Below, one piece after another: positions 49,612-58,698 of a stretch of 64,000 nucleotides of DNA. The number at the start of each line of letters is the position of its first letter. Positions within the stretch are counted from its first letter, which is position 1. Source of the DNA: an uncultured bacterium (GTDB taxonomy: Bacteria > Planctomycetota > JAJSAM01 > JAJVHW01); NCBI GenBank assembly GCA_937996235.1, contig CALKVK010000030.1, positions 193,618 through 257,617 on the forward strand, given 5' to 3'. Under the pieces are notes generated by a model. That model was not told the origin of the DNA. It ran no database searches and saw only the letters and a program-made list of their open reading frames with translations. Made by a program: the position numbers and the translations under genes.

Positions 49612-51924
49612 ATGTCCGCGCCCGGAGTCCCGCCCGCGATCGACACGCTGCTCGCGCACCGCGACTGGGTGCGCGGCGTGGCGCGTGCGCTCGTCGTGGA
49701 CGCCGCCCGTGCGGCCGATCTGGAGCAGGAGACGTGGCTCGCCGCACTGCGCGGCGCGCCGGCGTCGGTGACGTCGCCGCGCGCGTGGCTCGGCTCGGTG
49801 CTGCGACGGCAGGCGGCGCGCTCCTTCCGGAACGCGGCGCGCGCCGAGCGGCGCGAGCGCGCTGTCGCGCGCTCGGAGGCGCTGCCCTCGGCCGCCGACA
49901 CGGTGGCCGCGGCCGAGGCGCACGAGCGCGTCGTCCGCGTGGTCCTCGACCTCGCGGAGCCGTACCGCTCGACCCTGCTCCTGCGCTTCTTCGAGGGCCT
50001 CGAGCCCGCGGAGATCGCGGCGCGCCTCGGCGTGCCCGCGCCGACGGTGCGGGGGCGTCAGAGCCGTGCGCTCGCGATGGTGCGCGAACGGCTCACGGCC
50101 GAGGCGGGCGGCGACGGCGGCGCGTGGCTGCCGGCGCTGCTCCCGCTGTTCGGCGCGGACCCGGGTTCCGGGATGGCCTGGCCGGGAGTGACCGCGATGA
50201 CGACGATGCAGAAGACGCTGGCCGCCGTGGCGGCGGCGTGTGTGCTGGCGACCGCGCTGTGGGCGACGACGCGGAGCGACGCGGCGAGCACGCAGGTCGG
50301 CGGGTCGCCGGCGAAGGAGACCGCGCGCGCGACCGCGGCGCCCGAGCACGCGGCGCCGCGCAACCGGACGGCGCGTGCGCAGGACGAGTCGGCCGCGGAG
50401 GTGCCGAGCGAACGCGGTGTCGCCGACGCGACCGCACCCGCGGCCGCACCGGTCGCGGACGACACGCCGCCGCGCACGACCGTCGCGCTGCACCTCGTCG
50501 ATGCGACGGGGGCGCCGCTGACGCGCGCGGCGATCGACGCGCTCTACGCCGCCCACGGCCGCGTCCCGACGGCGAGCGCGCACGTGCCCGTCGCGCAGGA
50601 CGCGGGTGACGCGGCCGCGCGGCTCGCGGAGATGCTCCGCGCGCCGGGCGCCGGGTGGGACGCGGCCGACGTCGTCGACGTGCCGCAGGAAGACGGTCTC
50701 GCGGGCCTCGCCGTGCGGACGCCGCCGGGCGCCGACGTCGCGCTCGTCGATCCGTGGGGCGTGCCGCGGCGCGCGCACGTCGCAGCGGACGCGGCGACGC
50801 TGACGCTCGCCACGGCCGCCGACGAGGTGCGCGTGCGCTGCGTGGACGCGACGACCGGCGACGTGCTCCGCGACGTGCACGTGAGCGCCGAGTGCGAGGG
50901 GCTGCCCGGCCCGGAGCTGGCGGTCGACGCGGCCGGCTGCTTCACGGCGCTGCGGCCCGCCGAGGGCGTTTCCGCGGTGGCGTGGTGGGTGCGCTCGCCG
51001 ACGCACGCGGGGCGCTTCGCATGGGGCGTGCTCGCCGACGCTGCGCCCGGTTCGATCGTCGACGTGCCCGTGTTCCCTGCCGCGGGCGTCGAAGGCCGCG
51101 CCTACCTCGGCGACGGCACGCCGGCGCGCGGCGCGTCGGTCGCGCTCGCGCGCGCGGGCCGCACGTTCGTCGCGACGTGTGCCGACGACGGCGCGTTCCG
51201 CCTCGCGTCCGTGCCCGTCTTCCGCGCGAAGCCCGAGATCGCGCAGCTCGCGCTCGTGCGCGACGCGGCCTCGCTCGACGTGCAGGTCGTCGCGGTGCTG
51301 CTGCGACCCGGCATCGAGACGCACCGCGACATCGGCGAGGCGGCGCCGAGCGGCGAGGGCGCGCGCATCGCAGGCGTCGTGCGGCTCGGCGGCGCGCCGC
51401 TCGCGGGAGCGGCGGTCGTGCTGCAGGGCGGCGGCGCACACGGGCAGGTGACGCGCACCGACGCCGAGGGACGCTTCGCGCGCGAGCGTCTGCGTCCCGC
51501 GGGCTACGTGCTCACGCTCGTGCTGCCGGACACCGCGCGCTCCGAGCAGCCGATCCTCCAGAGCGTCGTGTCGATCGACGTCGCCGAGGGCGAGTCGCGC
51601 GCGCTCGAGTTCGACCTGCCCGATGGCGCGCTGCGCGTGCGCGTGCTCGACGATGCGGAGCGGCCGGTCGCGGGTGCGGAGGTGCGCGTGCTCGCCGAGG
51701 AGTCCGACACGACGCGCTTCCCCGGCTTCGAGTACACGCCCGGCGGCGGCGCCGCCACCGACGCCGACGGCGTCGCGCTGATCGGCGGGCTCGCCCCGGG
51801 GAGCGTGCACTTCGTGACGCTCGCGACGACCGACCCGGACGCCGCCGACGCGCCCGAGGTGCGCGCCGTCCCGGGCACGCGCGACGCGCCCGCGGAGATC
51901 GTGCTGCACGTGCCGTCGCGCTGA
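49612..51924 (+). CDS. ECF sigma factor fused to a membrane helix and carboxypeptidase-regulatory-like repeats
   Basis: The product has 770 residues. Residues 1-85 are sigma region 2 (RDWVRGVARALVVDAARAAD, LEQETWLAALRG) and about 105-160 are region 4 (YRSTLLLRFFEGLEPAEIAA, RLGVPAPTVRGRQSRALAMV). A membrane helix lies at about 200-219 (KTLAAVAAACVLATALWATT). The rest, outside the membrane, contains beta-sandwich repeats of the carboxypeptidase-regulatory type (VEGRAYLGDGTPARGASVAL and RIAGVVRLGGAPLAGAAVVL). The polypeptide thus joins a transcription factor to an extracytoplasmic part. No anti-sigma factor gene is adjacent. It converges with a second such fusion, leaving 34 bp. Confidence 0.85.
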   Translation: MSAPGVPPAIDTLLAHRDWVRGVARALVVDAARAADLEQETWLAALRGAPASVTSPRAWLGSVLRRQAARSFRNAARAERRERAVARSEALPSAADTVAAAEAHERVVRVVLDLAEPYRSTLLLRFFEGLEPAEIAARLGVPAPTVRGRQSRALAMVRERLTAEAGGDGGAWLPALLPLFGADPGSGMAWPGVTAMTTMQKTLAAVAAACVLATALWATTRSDAASTQVGGSPAKETARATAAPEHAAPRNRTARAQDESAAEVPSERGVADATAPAAAPVADDTPPRTTVALHLVDATGAPLTRAAIDALYAAHGRVPTASAHVPVAQDAGDAAARLAEMLRAPGAGWDAADVVDVPQEDGLAGLAVRTPPGADVALVDPWGVPRRAHVAADAATLTLATAADEVRVRCVDATTGDVLRDVHVSAECEGLPGPELAVDAAGCFTALRPAEGVSAVAWWVRSPTHAGRFAWGVLADAAPGSIVDVPVFPAAGVEGRAYLGDGTPARGASVALARAGRTFVATCADDGAFRLASVPVFRAKPEIAQLALVRDAASLDVQVVAVLLRPGIETHRDIGEAAPSGEGARIAGVVRLGGAPLAGAAVVLQGGGAHGQVTRTDAEGRFARERLRPAGYVLTLVLPDTARSEQPILQSVVSIDVAEGESRALEFDLPDGALRVRVLDDAERPVAGAEVRVLAEESDTTRFPGFEYTPGGGAATDADGVALIGGLAPGSVHFVTLATTDPDAADAPEVRAVPGTRDAPAEIVLHVPSR

Positions 51925-51958
51925 ACGCGGCGGCACGCGGCGCCCACCCGGCCGACCG

Positions 51959-54277
51959 TCAGCGCACGCGCGGCGAGATCAGCTCGCCCGTGATCGCGTC
52001 GAGCACGTACGTGCCGCCCCCGCGCAGGTGGAACTCCGCCGTCCAGCGCACGCGACCGTCCTCCTGCTTCGACCGGAAGAGAGCCGAGTCGAGCGCGGTC
52101 TGCCCGAGTTCGGAGACGCTCGTGAGCAGCGCGCGCAGCGACTGCAGACCGGCCGCCGCCTGCGCGCTCGCCGGATCCGTCCACATCGCCCCGCTCCGCA
52201 CGGCGCGCTCGCGCGGCGCGGAACCCTGCGCGAACTCCGCCGAGATGCGTCGCAGGGATCCGCCCTCCGCGACGAACAGGTCGACGAGCGGCGGACGCCC
52301 GCGCAGTGCGAGCAGCGGCGTAGCCGCGACGACGGGATGCCACCCGCGGGACTCCGCATCGCGGAGCACGCGCGCCAGGTCCTCACCGCTGAACGCCGGG
52401 ATCTCGGGGGCGAACTCCACGCCGTCGATCTCGCGCGCGAGCTCGCTGCCCCAGGCCTTGCGACGCACGTCGTCCTGCTGCGCGGCGGATCCGAACTCCG
52501 CGCGGCCGCCGGTGACGCGCAGGTCCACGTCGTCATCGCTGCCGTTCCGCAGGCGCGAGTCGGCGAGGCGCGTCGAGCGGAACGTGCAGTCCCTCACGCG
52601 CACGACGCTCGGTCTGCCGCCGCTGCCGCCGCCGCCCCCGATGAACACCGAGTACGTGTCCGCGAACGTGCAGCGCTCGAACACCGCGAGGCCGGGGCCG
52701 CGCAGCGCGAGCACGAAGCCATCGCCGCCCGCCAGGAACTCGCAGTCGCGACAGGCGACGAAGCCGCGGCCGGCGATGCCGAGGACCGACGAGTAGCCGG
52801 CGCCCGACAGCCACCCGGCGAAGCGCACGTTCTCGAACGCGAACGAGGCGCCGCCGCGCACGTCGAAGGGCGTCACGTCCGCGTCGGGGCACTCGATCGT
52901 CAGGTCGCGCAGCACGACGCTCCGCCCGTCGCCGAGCAGCATGAACTCCTGCGAGCGGCCGAGCACGAGCGTGGTCGCGTCGCGTCCGGCGCCGCGGATC
53001 TCGAGTCGCGCGGGCATCGACTGCCGGTCCCACGGGCCCGTGCGCGTCCGGCGCAGATCGAAGCGGCCGGGACCGAACTCGACGATCGACGCGCCCGCGG
53101 CCTGCGTGAGGTCCGGCGACTCGCCCTCGCGCGGCGCCGCGACGTGGACCGGCGTGCCGGTGCCCGCGGGCACGTGCGCGGCGGCGGTCTCGTAGCTCGC
53201 GAGGACGGACGCGACGTCGGCATCGAAGTCGAGGTAGCGCCGCAGCACGTCCACGCCGGAGTCGTCGGGCCGGATCTGCGCCTCCGCGCGCCGCGTGCGC
53301 TCCGCGACGAGCGCCTCGCGCAGCCACGCGCGCTCCGCGTCGGTCGGGCGCAGGTCGTCGATCCACGGACCACGGAACGCGGCGGTCTCGTCGCGCGGCG
53401 TCTCCTCGCGCACGTGGACGCGCTCGCGCGGCGTCTCGGGCGCCGTCGGCTCCGCGACCGCCGCCGGCCGTTCCACCGGCGGCGTCGGCGGCTCCGAGCG
53501 GTCGCGCACGACAGCCGTCGCCACCATCCCGCCCGCGAACGCGAGCACCCCGATCGCCGCGAGCGTCTTGCCCGAACCCATCGCTACGCCTCCCGTTCCT
53601 GCTGCGATCCCTGCTCCGGTACCCGCGCCGGCTGCCGCTCCCGCGACGCCTGCGACGCCCGCGCCCGCCGCCTGCGCCAGCGCGGCACCCACCCACGCGT
53701 GCGCGTGCACCGCCACGGGCAGCGGCAGCAGCGCGAGCAGCGTGGTCGGGTCGCGGCCGAGCCGCGCGCGCAGACGCGCCAGCGCGCGGTGCACGCGCAC
53801 GCGCGCCGTCGCCTCGGTGGTGCCGAGCACCGCCGCGACGTCACCGTAGTCGAGGTCGAGCGCGTGCCGCAGGCGCACGGCCTCGCGCTCGTCGGCATCG
53901 AGCGAGGCGAGTGCGCGCTCGACCAGCTCGACCGCCTCGAGCGCGGCCGACGCGGGCCGCGACTCGGGCCGGGCCGCCACGCGCTCGCGCGCACGCCGCC
54001 GCCGCTCCCCGCGCAGCGCCGACCGCGCGCGGTCGCGCACGGCGCGCAGGAACCATGTCCGCACGCCGAGCGCGAGCGGCGCGTCGCCCGGCGCCCGCGC
54101 GAGGAGCACGAGCGCCTCCTGGACGGCGTCGTCGGCCGCGCCGGCGTCGCAGCCGGCACCGCGCGCGACGGCGAGCGCCGTCGGCAGCTCGGGGCGCACC
54201 AGCGCGGCGAAGGCGTCGCCGTCGCGGGCCGTCTGCCAGCGGCGCCAGAGGTCCACGGACGACGCGTTCGCATCCAC
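51959..54277 (-). CDS. ECF sigma factor fused to a membrane helix and right-handed beta-helix
   Basis: The product has 772 residues from GTG 54277, which is in frame (an ATG at 54273 is not). Sigma region 2 lies at about 8-90 (WRRWQTARDGDAFAALVRPE, AVQEALVLLAR) and region 4 at about 115-172 (DADEREAVRLRHALDLDYGD, VAAVLGTTEATARVRVHRAL). A hydrophobic Ala/Gly-rich segment and a membrane helix (about 238-257) follow. The outer part, after a Pro-rich spacer, has parallel beta-helix turns (about 400-610: VLRDLTIECPDADVTPFDVR, FVACRDCEFLAGGDGFVLAL, AVFERCTFADTYSVFIGGGG). It is probably a membrane-bound sigma factor released or regulated by an envelope signal. The ligand is unknown. Confidence 0.85.
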   Translation of the reverse strand: MDANASSVDLWRRWQTARDGDAFAALVRPELPTALAVARGAGCDAGAADDAVQEALVLLARAPGDAPLALGVRTWFLRAVRDRARSALRGERRRRARERVAARPESRPASAALEAVELVERALASLDADEREAVRLRHALDLDYGDVAAVLGTTEATARVRVHRALARLRARLGRDPTTLLALLPLPVAVHAHAWVGAALAQAAGAGVAGVAGAAAGAGTGAGIAAGTGGVAMGSGKTLAAIGVLAFAGGMVATAVVRDRSEPPTPPVERPAAVAEPTAPETPRERVHVREETPRDETAAFRGPWIDDLRPTDAERAWLREALVAERTRRAEAQIRPDDSGVDVLRRYLDFDADVASVLASYETAAAHVPAGTGTPVHVAAPREGESPDLTQAAGASIVEFGPGRFDLRRTRTGPWDRQSMPARLEIRGAGRDATTLVLGRSQEFMLLGDGRSVVLRDLTIECPDADVTPFDVRGGASFAFENVRFAGWLSGAGYSSVLGIAGRGFVACRDCEFLAGGDGFVLALRGPGLAVFERCTFADTYSVFIGGGGGSGGRPSVVRVRDCTFRSTRLADSRLRNGSDDDVDLRVTGGRAEFGSAAQQDDVRRKAWGSELAREIDGVEFAPEIPAFSGEDLARVLRDAESRGWHPVVAATPLLALRGRPPLVDLFVAEGGSLRRISAEFAQGSAPRERAVRSGAMWTDPASAQAAAGLQSLRALLTSVSELGQTALDSALFRSKQEDGRVRWTAEFHLRGGGTYVLDAITGELISPRVR

Positions 54278-54363
54278 CGTGGAGAAGAGGACCGCCCGAC
54301 GCCCCGCCGTTTCAAGGAGTTCGTGCGGGAGCCCCGGGCGGCGAGGGGGCGGGCGGCGGGGGC

Positions 54364-54602
54364 GGGCCCGCAGCGCTCGCCAGCTCACGCGCCGGGCGCG
54401 TCGCCGGAGTCGCGGTCTCTGCGTCGGGGCTCCTCGAACGGGGCGCTCAACCCCGACTTCGTCGCGCACCCTTGATCCTGAGCCTCCGGCTCGGCCAGGA
54501 CGGGCCGTCGCGGGGCGGAGCCGCAGGCGCCACGGGCACGGCCCTCGAAGCGACTGGGTCACAGCCGCACTCGCCGCGTGACCTGGTGAACGATGCGGGC
54601 TA
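54364..54602. mobile_element. 239-bp MITE-like element, copy 2
   Basis: It has the same length as the copy at 7511-7749. The right end CTGGTGAACGATGCGGGCTA (54583-54602) is identical, while the left end (54364-54383) matches 15 of 20 bases, so it is decaying. The inner CGGGG/CCCCG hairpin and long interior stretches are shared. The right end is followed by GGAT as in copy 1, forming CTAGGAT 30 bp before the next start codon. No transposase is encoded; mobilisation in trans is inferred. Confidence 0.75.
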
Positions 54603-54632
54603 GGATCGCCGGCCGCTCCCATGGAGGTTCCG

Positions 54633-55094
54633 ATGCGCGTCCCGACGCTCCTGGCCGTGCTCGCCGCCGCGGCGCTCTGCGCCCCCGGCTGCCACTCGAC
54701 GACCGTCACGCGCACGACGTACGGCGACGACGGGCGCGGTGCGTACATGCACCGTGAACTGCGCGAGTACCACCTCGTGACGTCTGCCTACAAGGGGCAC
54801 GTCGGCTACGTGAAGGTCTACGACGTCGGCGAGGCCGGCGGACCCACCTACCGCTGGAAGTACGTGTACGACCTCGACTTCCACGAGCTCGGCTTCATCG
54901 ACCAGTACGGCCGCGCGTACCGCTTCCACGAGTTCCCGGAGGCGCAGGCGATGGCGACGGGCACGCCCGTCCGCACCGAGGACCTGCCGTCCGACTCGAC
55001 CGAGGCGAACGTCATGCGGCTCCTCGGCCTCGACCCGTCGATGGACTCCGTCGAGTTCCCGACGGCGACGTCGGCGCACTTCGGCGGCTCGTAG
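54633..55094 (+). CDS. Predicted lipoprotein of unknown family
   Basis: The product has 153 residues. ATGGAGG (54621-54627) gives a GGAGG 5 bp before ATG 54633, so the upstream ATG is not the start. The lipobox ends at LCAPGC (Cys22). The mature protein is Tyr-rich: VTSAYKGHVGYVKVYDVGEA and TYRWKYVYDLDFHELGFIDQ, YGRAYRFHEFPEAQAM. No family is recognised. Its promoter may come from the right end of the adjacent element (TAGGAT at 54601-54606). Confidence 0.7.
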   Translation: MRVPTLLAVLAAAALCAPGCHSTTVTRTTYGDDGRGAYMHRELREYHLVTSAYKGHVGYVKVYDVGEAGGPTYRWKYVYDLDFHELGFIDQYGRAYRFHEFPEAQAMATGTPVRTEDLPSDSTEANVMRLLGLDPSMDSVEFPTATSAHFGGS

Positions 55095-55238
55095 CAAGCC
55101 CCTCCGCGCGGATCGGCGTCAGCGACCGGCCGCCGCGGCGTCGACGCTGTTGCTCGCCGAGCGGACGTCGCGCGCCTGCGGGCGGATTCCCCGCGCCGCG
55201 GCGCCGTGCGCCGGTTCCATCGCGCGGAGGTCCCGACG

Positions 55239-55526
55239 ATGAGCGCCGCCGCCGTCATCATCATCCAGCAGCGGAGAGCGATCCGCCGCTACGAGGAGGC
55301 GGGCGCGCGCTCGCCGGAGACCGCGCGCCGCCCGGACGAGCTCGGCTGCCGCGAGTCGTGGGCGTTCCGGCGTCTGGTCACGCGCGGCGTGCTGCGCGAG
55401 CTGCCCGACGGCCGCCTGCACCTCGACGCCGACGGCGTCCGCCGCTACGAGGAGCGCCTGCGCTTCGCCCGCGGCGTCGTCGTCCTCCTCCTCGTCGCCG
55501 GCCTGGCGCTCGCCCTCCTCCTCTGA
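55239..55526 (+). CDS. Small membrane protein with winged-helix-like core
   Basis: The product has 95 residues from ATG 55239 with GGAGG 8 bp before. The N-terminal part includes AIRRYEEAGARSPETARRPD and AFRRLVTRGVLRELPDGRLH, where LVTRGVLRELPDGRLHLD resembles the recognition helix and wing of a small winged-helix domain. A C-terminal membrane helix (about 77-95, GVVVLLLVAGLALALLL) anchors it. The role is unknown; it could be a membrane-linked regulator or just a structural domain. Confidence 0.6.
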   Translation: MSAAAVIIIQQRRAIRRYEEAGARSPETARRPDELGCRESWAFRRLVTRGVLRELPDGRLHLDADGVRRYEERLRFARGVVVLLLVAGLALALLL

Positions 55527-55532
55527 CCCTCC

Positions 55533-55724
55533 CCTCCCGTTCCGAAGGGGACGGTCCTGCCCCAGGCTCGCCCCGCCGCTTCTCGTTGCGAAGGGGACGG
55601 TCCTCGCCGGGCCGGTCGCGAGGGGGTGGCGGCGCCGTCGGATCAGCCTCGGAGGTGTGTCCCCAATTCAATCTGCCGTTCGAGATGGAGCCTGGGCGAG
55701 GACCGTCCCCTTCGTGACGGGAAG
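55533..55724. repeat. Family B repeats, two direct units and one inverted
   Basis: Units at 55533-55570 and 55579-55615 read CCTCCCGTTCCGAAGGGGAC and CTTCTCGTTGCGAAGGGGAC and then GGTCCT. An inverted unit at 55688-55724 reads GAGCCTGGGCGAGGACCGTC, then CCCTTCGTGACGGGAAG. The two orientations face each other, so the region can fold into a large cruciform. Between them TGTGTCCCCAATTCAATCTG marks another motif. The stretch 55527-55761 has no gene. Confidence 0.75.
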
Positions 55725-55761
55725 TGACGTGGGTGGGGCGAGGGGGTGGCGGGGCGCGCGC

Positions 55762-57189
55762 TCAGTTGCGCTCGGCGAGCCAGCGCTGCATGCGCAGGCG
55801 CAGCGCGCGGAGGTCGAGCGACGACGCCTTGCGCAGGGCGTCGTCGGGCGACGCTCCCGCGCCGAGCGCGCGCAGGAACGCGCCGCACTCGTCCGGGCGG
55901 CCCTCGACGTAGTACGCGGCGAGCGCGTTCCCGAGCACGCTGTCGTCGAGGTCGAGCGCGTTCAGCGGACGCCCCATGCGCTCGGCGAGGTCGCCCTCGG
56001 AGAGCGTCGCCAGCAGCTCCGCCGCGCGCGCGTACCAGCGCGCGTCCGGGAGCTCCTCGACCTTCGCCCACTCCTCGGCCCGGTCCGCGTACTCCGCGAC
56101 GCGCCGCGTGAACGTCACCCGCGTGCCGACGAGCTCCCAGACGAGCCGCTTCTCGACGGCGTCCATCGCGAACGGGGCGCGGGTCGGCCCGATGCCGTAG
56201 TGCGTGCCGAGGACGACGCCGAGCGCCATCGCGCACGCGCTCTCGACGCGCCACCGCGCGTCCGGGTGGTACGTCGCGATCGCGTTCGTCTCGCCGATCC
56301 ACGACGCGCTGAACGAGTGCCAGTGCTCGCGCGTGCGCGCGTCCACGTCCGGGTGCACCGCGAGCAGGGCGTTCGCGTCGTCCGGGCCGCCGAGCGCGTG
56401 CACGGTGTAGCCCGGGAGATGTCGCGCGTCGATGCCGAGCGCCGTGCGGACGTACGCGGGCAGCGCCTCCACGGCCGTCGCCGTGCGCTGCGCCTCGGGC
56501 AGCGTCGTGGTGGCGAGCACGCGCACGTGAGCGGTCTCGAGCGCGACGCGCCAGCGCAGCGCGTTGCGCTGCAGGATCGACGGCACGTCGAACGGCGTCG
56601 GCTCCGGCACCGCCGCGAGGGCCTGCGTCGCAGCGCTCCGCAGCTCCGCGCGACGAGCCGCGCCGCGCACGCTCTCGGCGAGGCGCCAGCCCTGCGCCGT
56701 CTCGAGCTCGCCGTGCGCGGCACGGTACGCGGCGACGTCCGGCGCGAGCGCGACGATCTCCGCGCGCAGCTCCTCGAGGGTCCCTGGCGACGCGTCCGCG
56801 CCGTGCTCCTGCAGCGCTTCGGCGAGCGCCGAGGCGATGGGCCCGAGCAGACGCGTCCGCACGGCCGGGAACTCGGCGATCGCCGCCGCGGTGCCGGCGC
56901 CGTCGCTCGCCGGCGTGCTGCGCTCCGCGACCTCCCAGCGGCCGCCCGGTCCCAGTCGGTGACGCAGCCAGCGGTGCGCGCCCACGTGGCCCGGGTCGAG
57001 CGCGAGGATGCGCTCCGCGAGCGCGTTGCGCGTCGCGAAGAGCTTCTGCTGGTGACACCACGTGCCGAGCTCGACGAGCGCGGGGAGCTCGCGCGCGCGC
57101 GCCGCGGCGCGCGCGTCGTCGAGCGCGCCGGCGCGTGCGGGGCACGCGAGCGTCGCGACGACGAGGAGCGCGAGCAGAGGGCGCGGCAT
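55762..57189 (-). CDS. Secreted paralogue 1 of a tandem pair, DUF1570/peptidase-MA-like
   Basis: The product has 475 residues from ATG 57189 (a GTG one codon upstream is also possible). Signal peptide LLALLVVATLACPARAG. It is collinear with the next gene: ELPALVELGTWCHQQKLFAT, AHRWLRHRLGPGGRWE, KRLVWELVGTRVTFTRRVAE and the C terminus RKASSLDLRALRLRMQRWLA are shared. The middle region recalls the peptidase-MA-like (DUF1570) fold by layout, but no HExxH was found, so a protease role is not supported. Such families are common in planctomycetes. It lies in the operon hppA-rsfS-paralogue 2-paralogue 1. Confidence 0.75.
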   Translation of the reverse strand: MPRPLLALLVVATLACPARAGALDDARAAARARELPALVELGTWCHQQKLFATRNALAERILALDPGHVGAHRWLRHRLGPGGRWEVAERSTPASDGAGTAAAIAEFPAVRTRLLGPIASALAEALQEHGADASPGTLEELRAEIVALAPDVAAYRAAHGELETAQGWRLAESVRGAARRAELRSAATQALAAVPEPTPFDVPSILQRNALRWRVALETAHVRVLATTTLPEAQRTATAVEALPAYVRTALGIDARHLPGYTVHALGGPDDANALLAVHPDVDARTREHWHSFSASWIGETNAIATYHPDARWRVESACAMALGVVLGTHYGIGPTRAPFAMDAVEKRLVWELVGTRVTFTRRVAEYADRAEEWAKVEELPDARWYARAAELLATLSEGDLAERMGRPLNALDLDDSVLGNALAAYYVEGRPDECGAFLRALGAGASPDDALRKASSLDLRALRLRMQRWLAERN

Positions 57190-57245
57190 CACGGGCTGAG
57201 CCTACACCGCGGCGGCGCGCGCCGTCGCCGGACGCGGCGACGCGC

Positions 57246-58676
57246 TCAGTTGCGTTCGCCGAGCCACCGGATCATGCGCAGCCGCAGCGCCTCGATGTCC
57301 AGGTCCGACGCCTTCCGCAGCGCGTCCTCCGGCGACGCGCCCTCGCCGAGCGCCGTGAGGTAGGCCCCGCACTCGGCGGGGCGACCCTCGAGGTAGTACG
57401 CCGCGATGGCGTTCCCGAGCACCCGGTCGTCGCCGTCGAGCAGATTGAGCGGACGCCCCATCCGCTCGGCTAGGTCGGCGGGACCGAGCTCCTGCAGCAG
57501 TTCCGCGGCCCGCGCGTACCACGCCGCGTCCGCACTCATGTCCACGCGCCGCTTGCCTCCCGCGTCGTCCGCGTACTCGGACTCGCGCTGCGAGTACGTC
57601 GTGCGCGTTCCGACGAGCTCCCACACGAGCCGCTTCTCGAAGCCCTCCATCGCAAAGGGCGCGCGCGTGCCTTTCACGTCGAACTGCTGCCGGAGGATCG
57701 TCCTGAATGCCATCCCGCACGGCGACTCGACGCGCCACGCAGGCAATCGCTGATACGTCGCCAGAGCGCCCGTCCCGCCGAGCCAAAGCGAGCCGTACTC
57801 GTCCCAGATGCGGCGCGCGTCGGCGCTCACGTCCGGGTGCGCATCGCGGAACGCGTGCCCGTCGTCCGGCCCTTCCAGAGCGAACACGGTGAACCCGGGC
57901 AGGAGCGACGACTCGATGCCGAGCGCCGTGCGGAGCAGCCCCGGCAGCGCCTCGCACGCCTGGCCGATTCGCTCGGCCTCCGGCCGTGATGTCGTGGCGA
58001 ACACGAGCATGTTCGGGAATGCGAGGGCTGCGCGCCAACGGAGGCCGCTGCGGCTCAGCTCCGCGAGCACTGTCGCGGAGCGCGGCGCCGGCACGGCCGC
58101 GAGCGCGGCGCGCGCGGCGTCCGTCAGCGCCTTGCGCCGCCGTTCGCCGCTGACGGTCTCCTGCAGCCGCCAGCCCTGCGGGCCGAGCACCTCGCCGTGC
58201 AGGACGCGGAACTCGGCGTCGTCCGGGACGAGCGCGAGGATCTCCTGCTGCACGGCCTCGCGCAGACCCGGCGCGGCGTTCGGACGGTGCTGCACGAGTG
58301 CGGCGTCGAGCTCCTCGGCGATCGGACGCAAGAGGCGCGTGCGCGTCTCCGCGAACTGCTCGAGCGCGGCCGCGCCCGCGCTGTCGTTCGTCGCCGGCGG
58401 ACGCGACGGCGCCTCCCACCTCCCGCCCGGTCCGAGACGGTGGCGCAGCCACTGGTGCGCCTGCACGTTGCGCGGGTCGGCTTCGAGGATGCGCCGCGCG
58501 AGCTCGTCGCGCGACGCGAACAGCTTCTGGTCGTGGCACCAGCGCGCGAGCTCGATCAGCGCCGGGAGCTGCTTCGCGCGCGCCGCCTCGCACGCGTCAT
58601 CGAACGCGTCGGCGCGAGCGGGGAGCGCTGTGGCGATGAGCACACAGGCACTGAGCAGGAGGGCGTGGGTCCGCAC
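57246..58676 (-). CDS. Secreted paralogue 2 of a tandem pair, DUF1570/peptidase-MA-like
   Basis: The product has 476 residues starting GTG 58676 (codons GTG-CGG-ACC-CAC). Signal peptide LLSACVLIATALPARAD. Domains and length match the paralogue at 55762: QLPALIELARWCHDQKLFAS, VQAHQWLRHRLGPGGRWEAP, GFEKRLVWELVGTRTTYSQR and the C terminus RKASDLDIEALRLRMIRWLG. By eye the pair is perhaps half identical. The gene begins 22 bp after the stop of rsfS and is likely co-transcribed. The function is unknown. Confidence 0.75.
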   Translation of the reverse strand: MRTHALLLSACVLIATALPARADAFDDACEAARAKQLPALIELARWCHDQKLFASRDELARRILEADPRNVQAHQWLRHRLGPGGRWEAPSRPPATNDSAGAAALEQFAETRTRLLRPIAEELDAALVQHRPNAAPGLREAVQQEILALVPDDAEFRVLHGEVLGPQGWRLQETVSGERRRKALTDAARAALAAVPAPRSATVLAELSRSGLRWRAALAFPNMLVFATTSRPEAERIGQACEALPGLLRTALGIESSLLPGFTVFALEGPDDGHAFRDAHPDVSADARRIWDEYGSLWLGGTGALATYQRLPAWRVESPCGMAFRTILRQQFDVKGTRAPFAMEGFEKRLVWELVGTRTTYSQRESEYADDAGGKRRVDMSADAAWYARAAELLQELGPADLAERMGRPLNLLDGDDRVLGNAIAAYYLEGRPAECGAYLTALGEGASPEDALRKASDLDIEALRLRMIRWLGERN

Positions 58677-58698
58677 CCCCGGAAGATACCCGCGCGAC

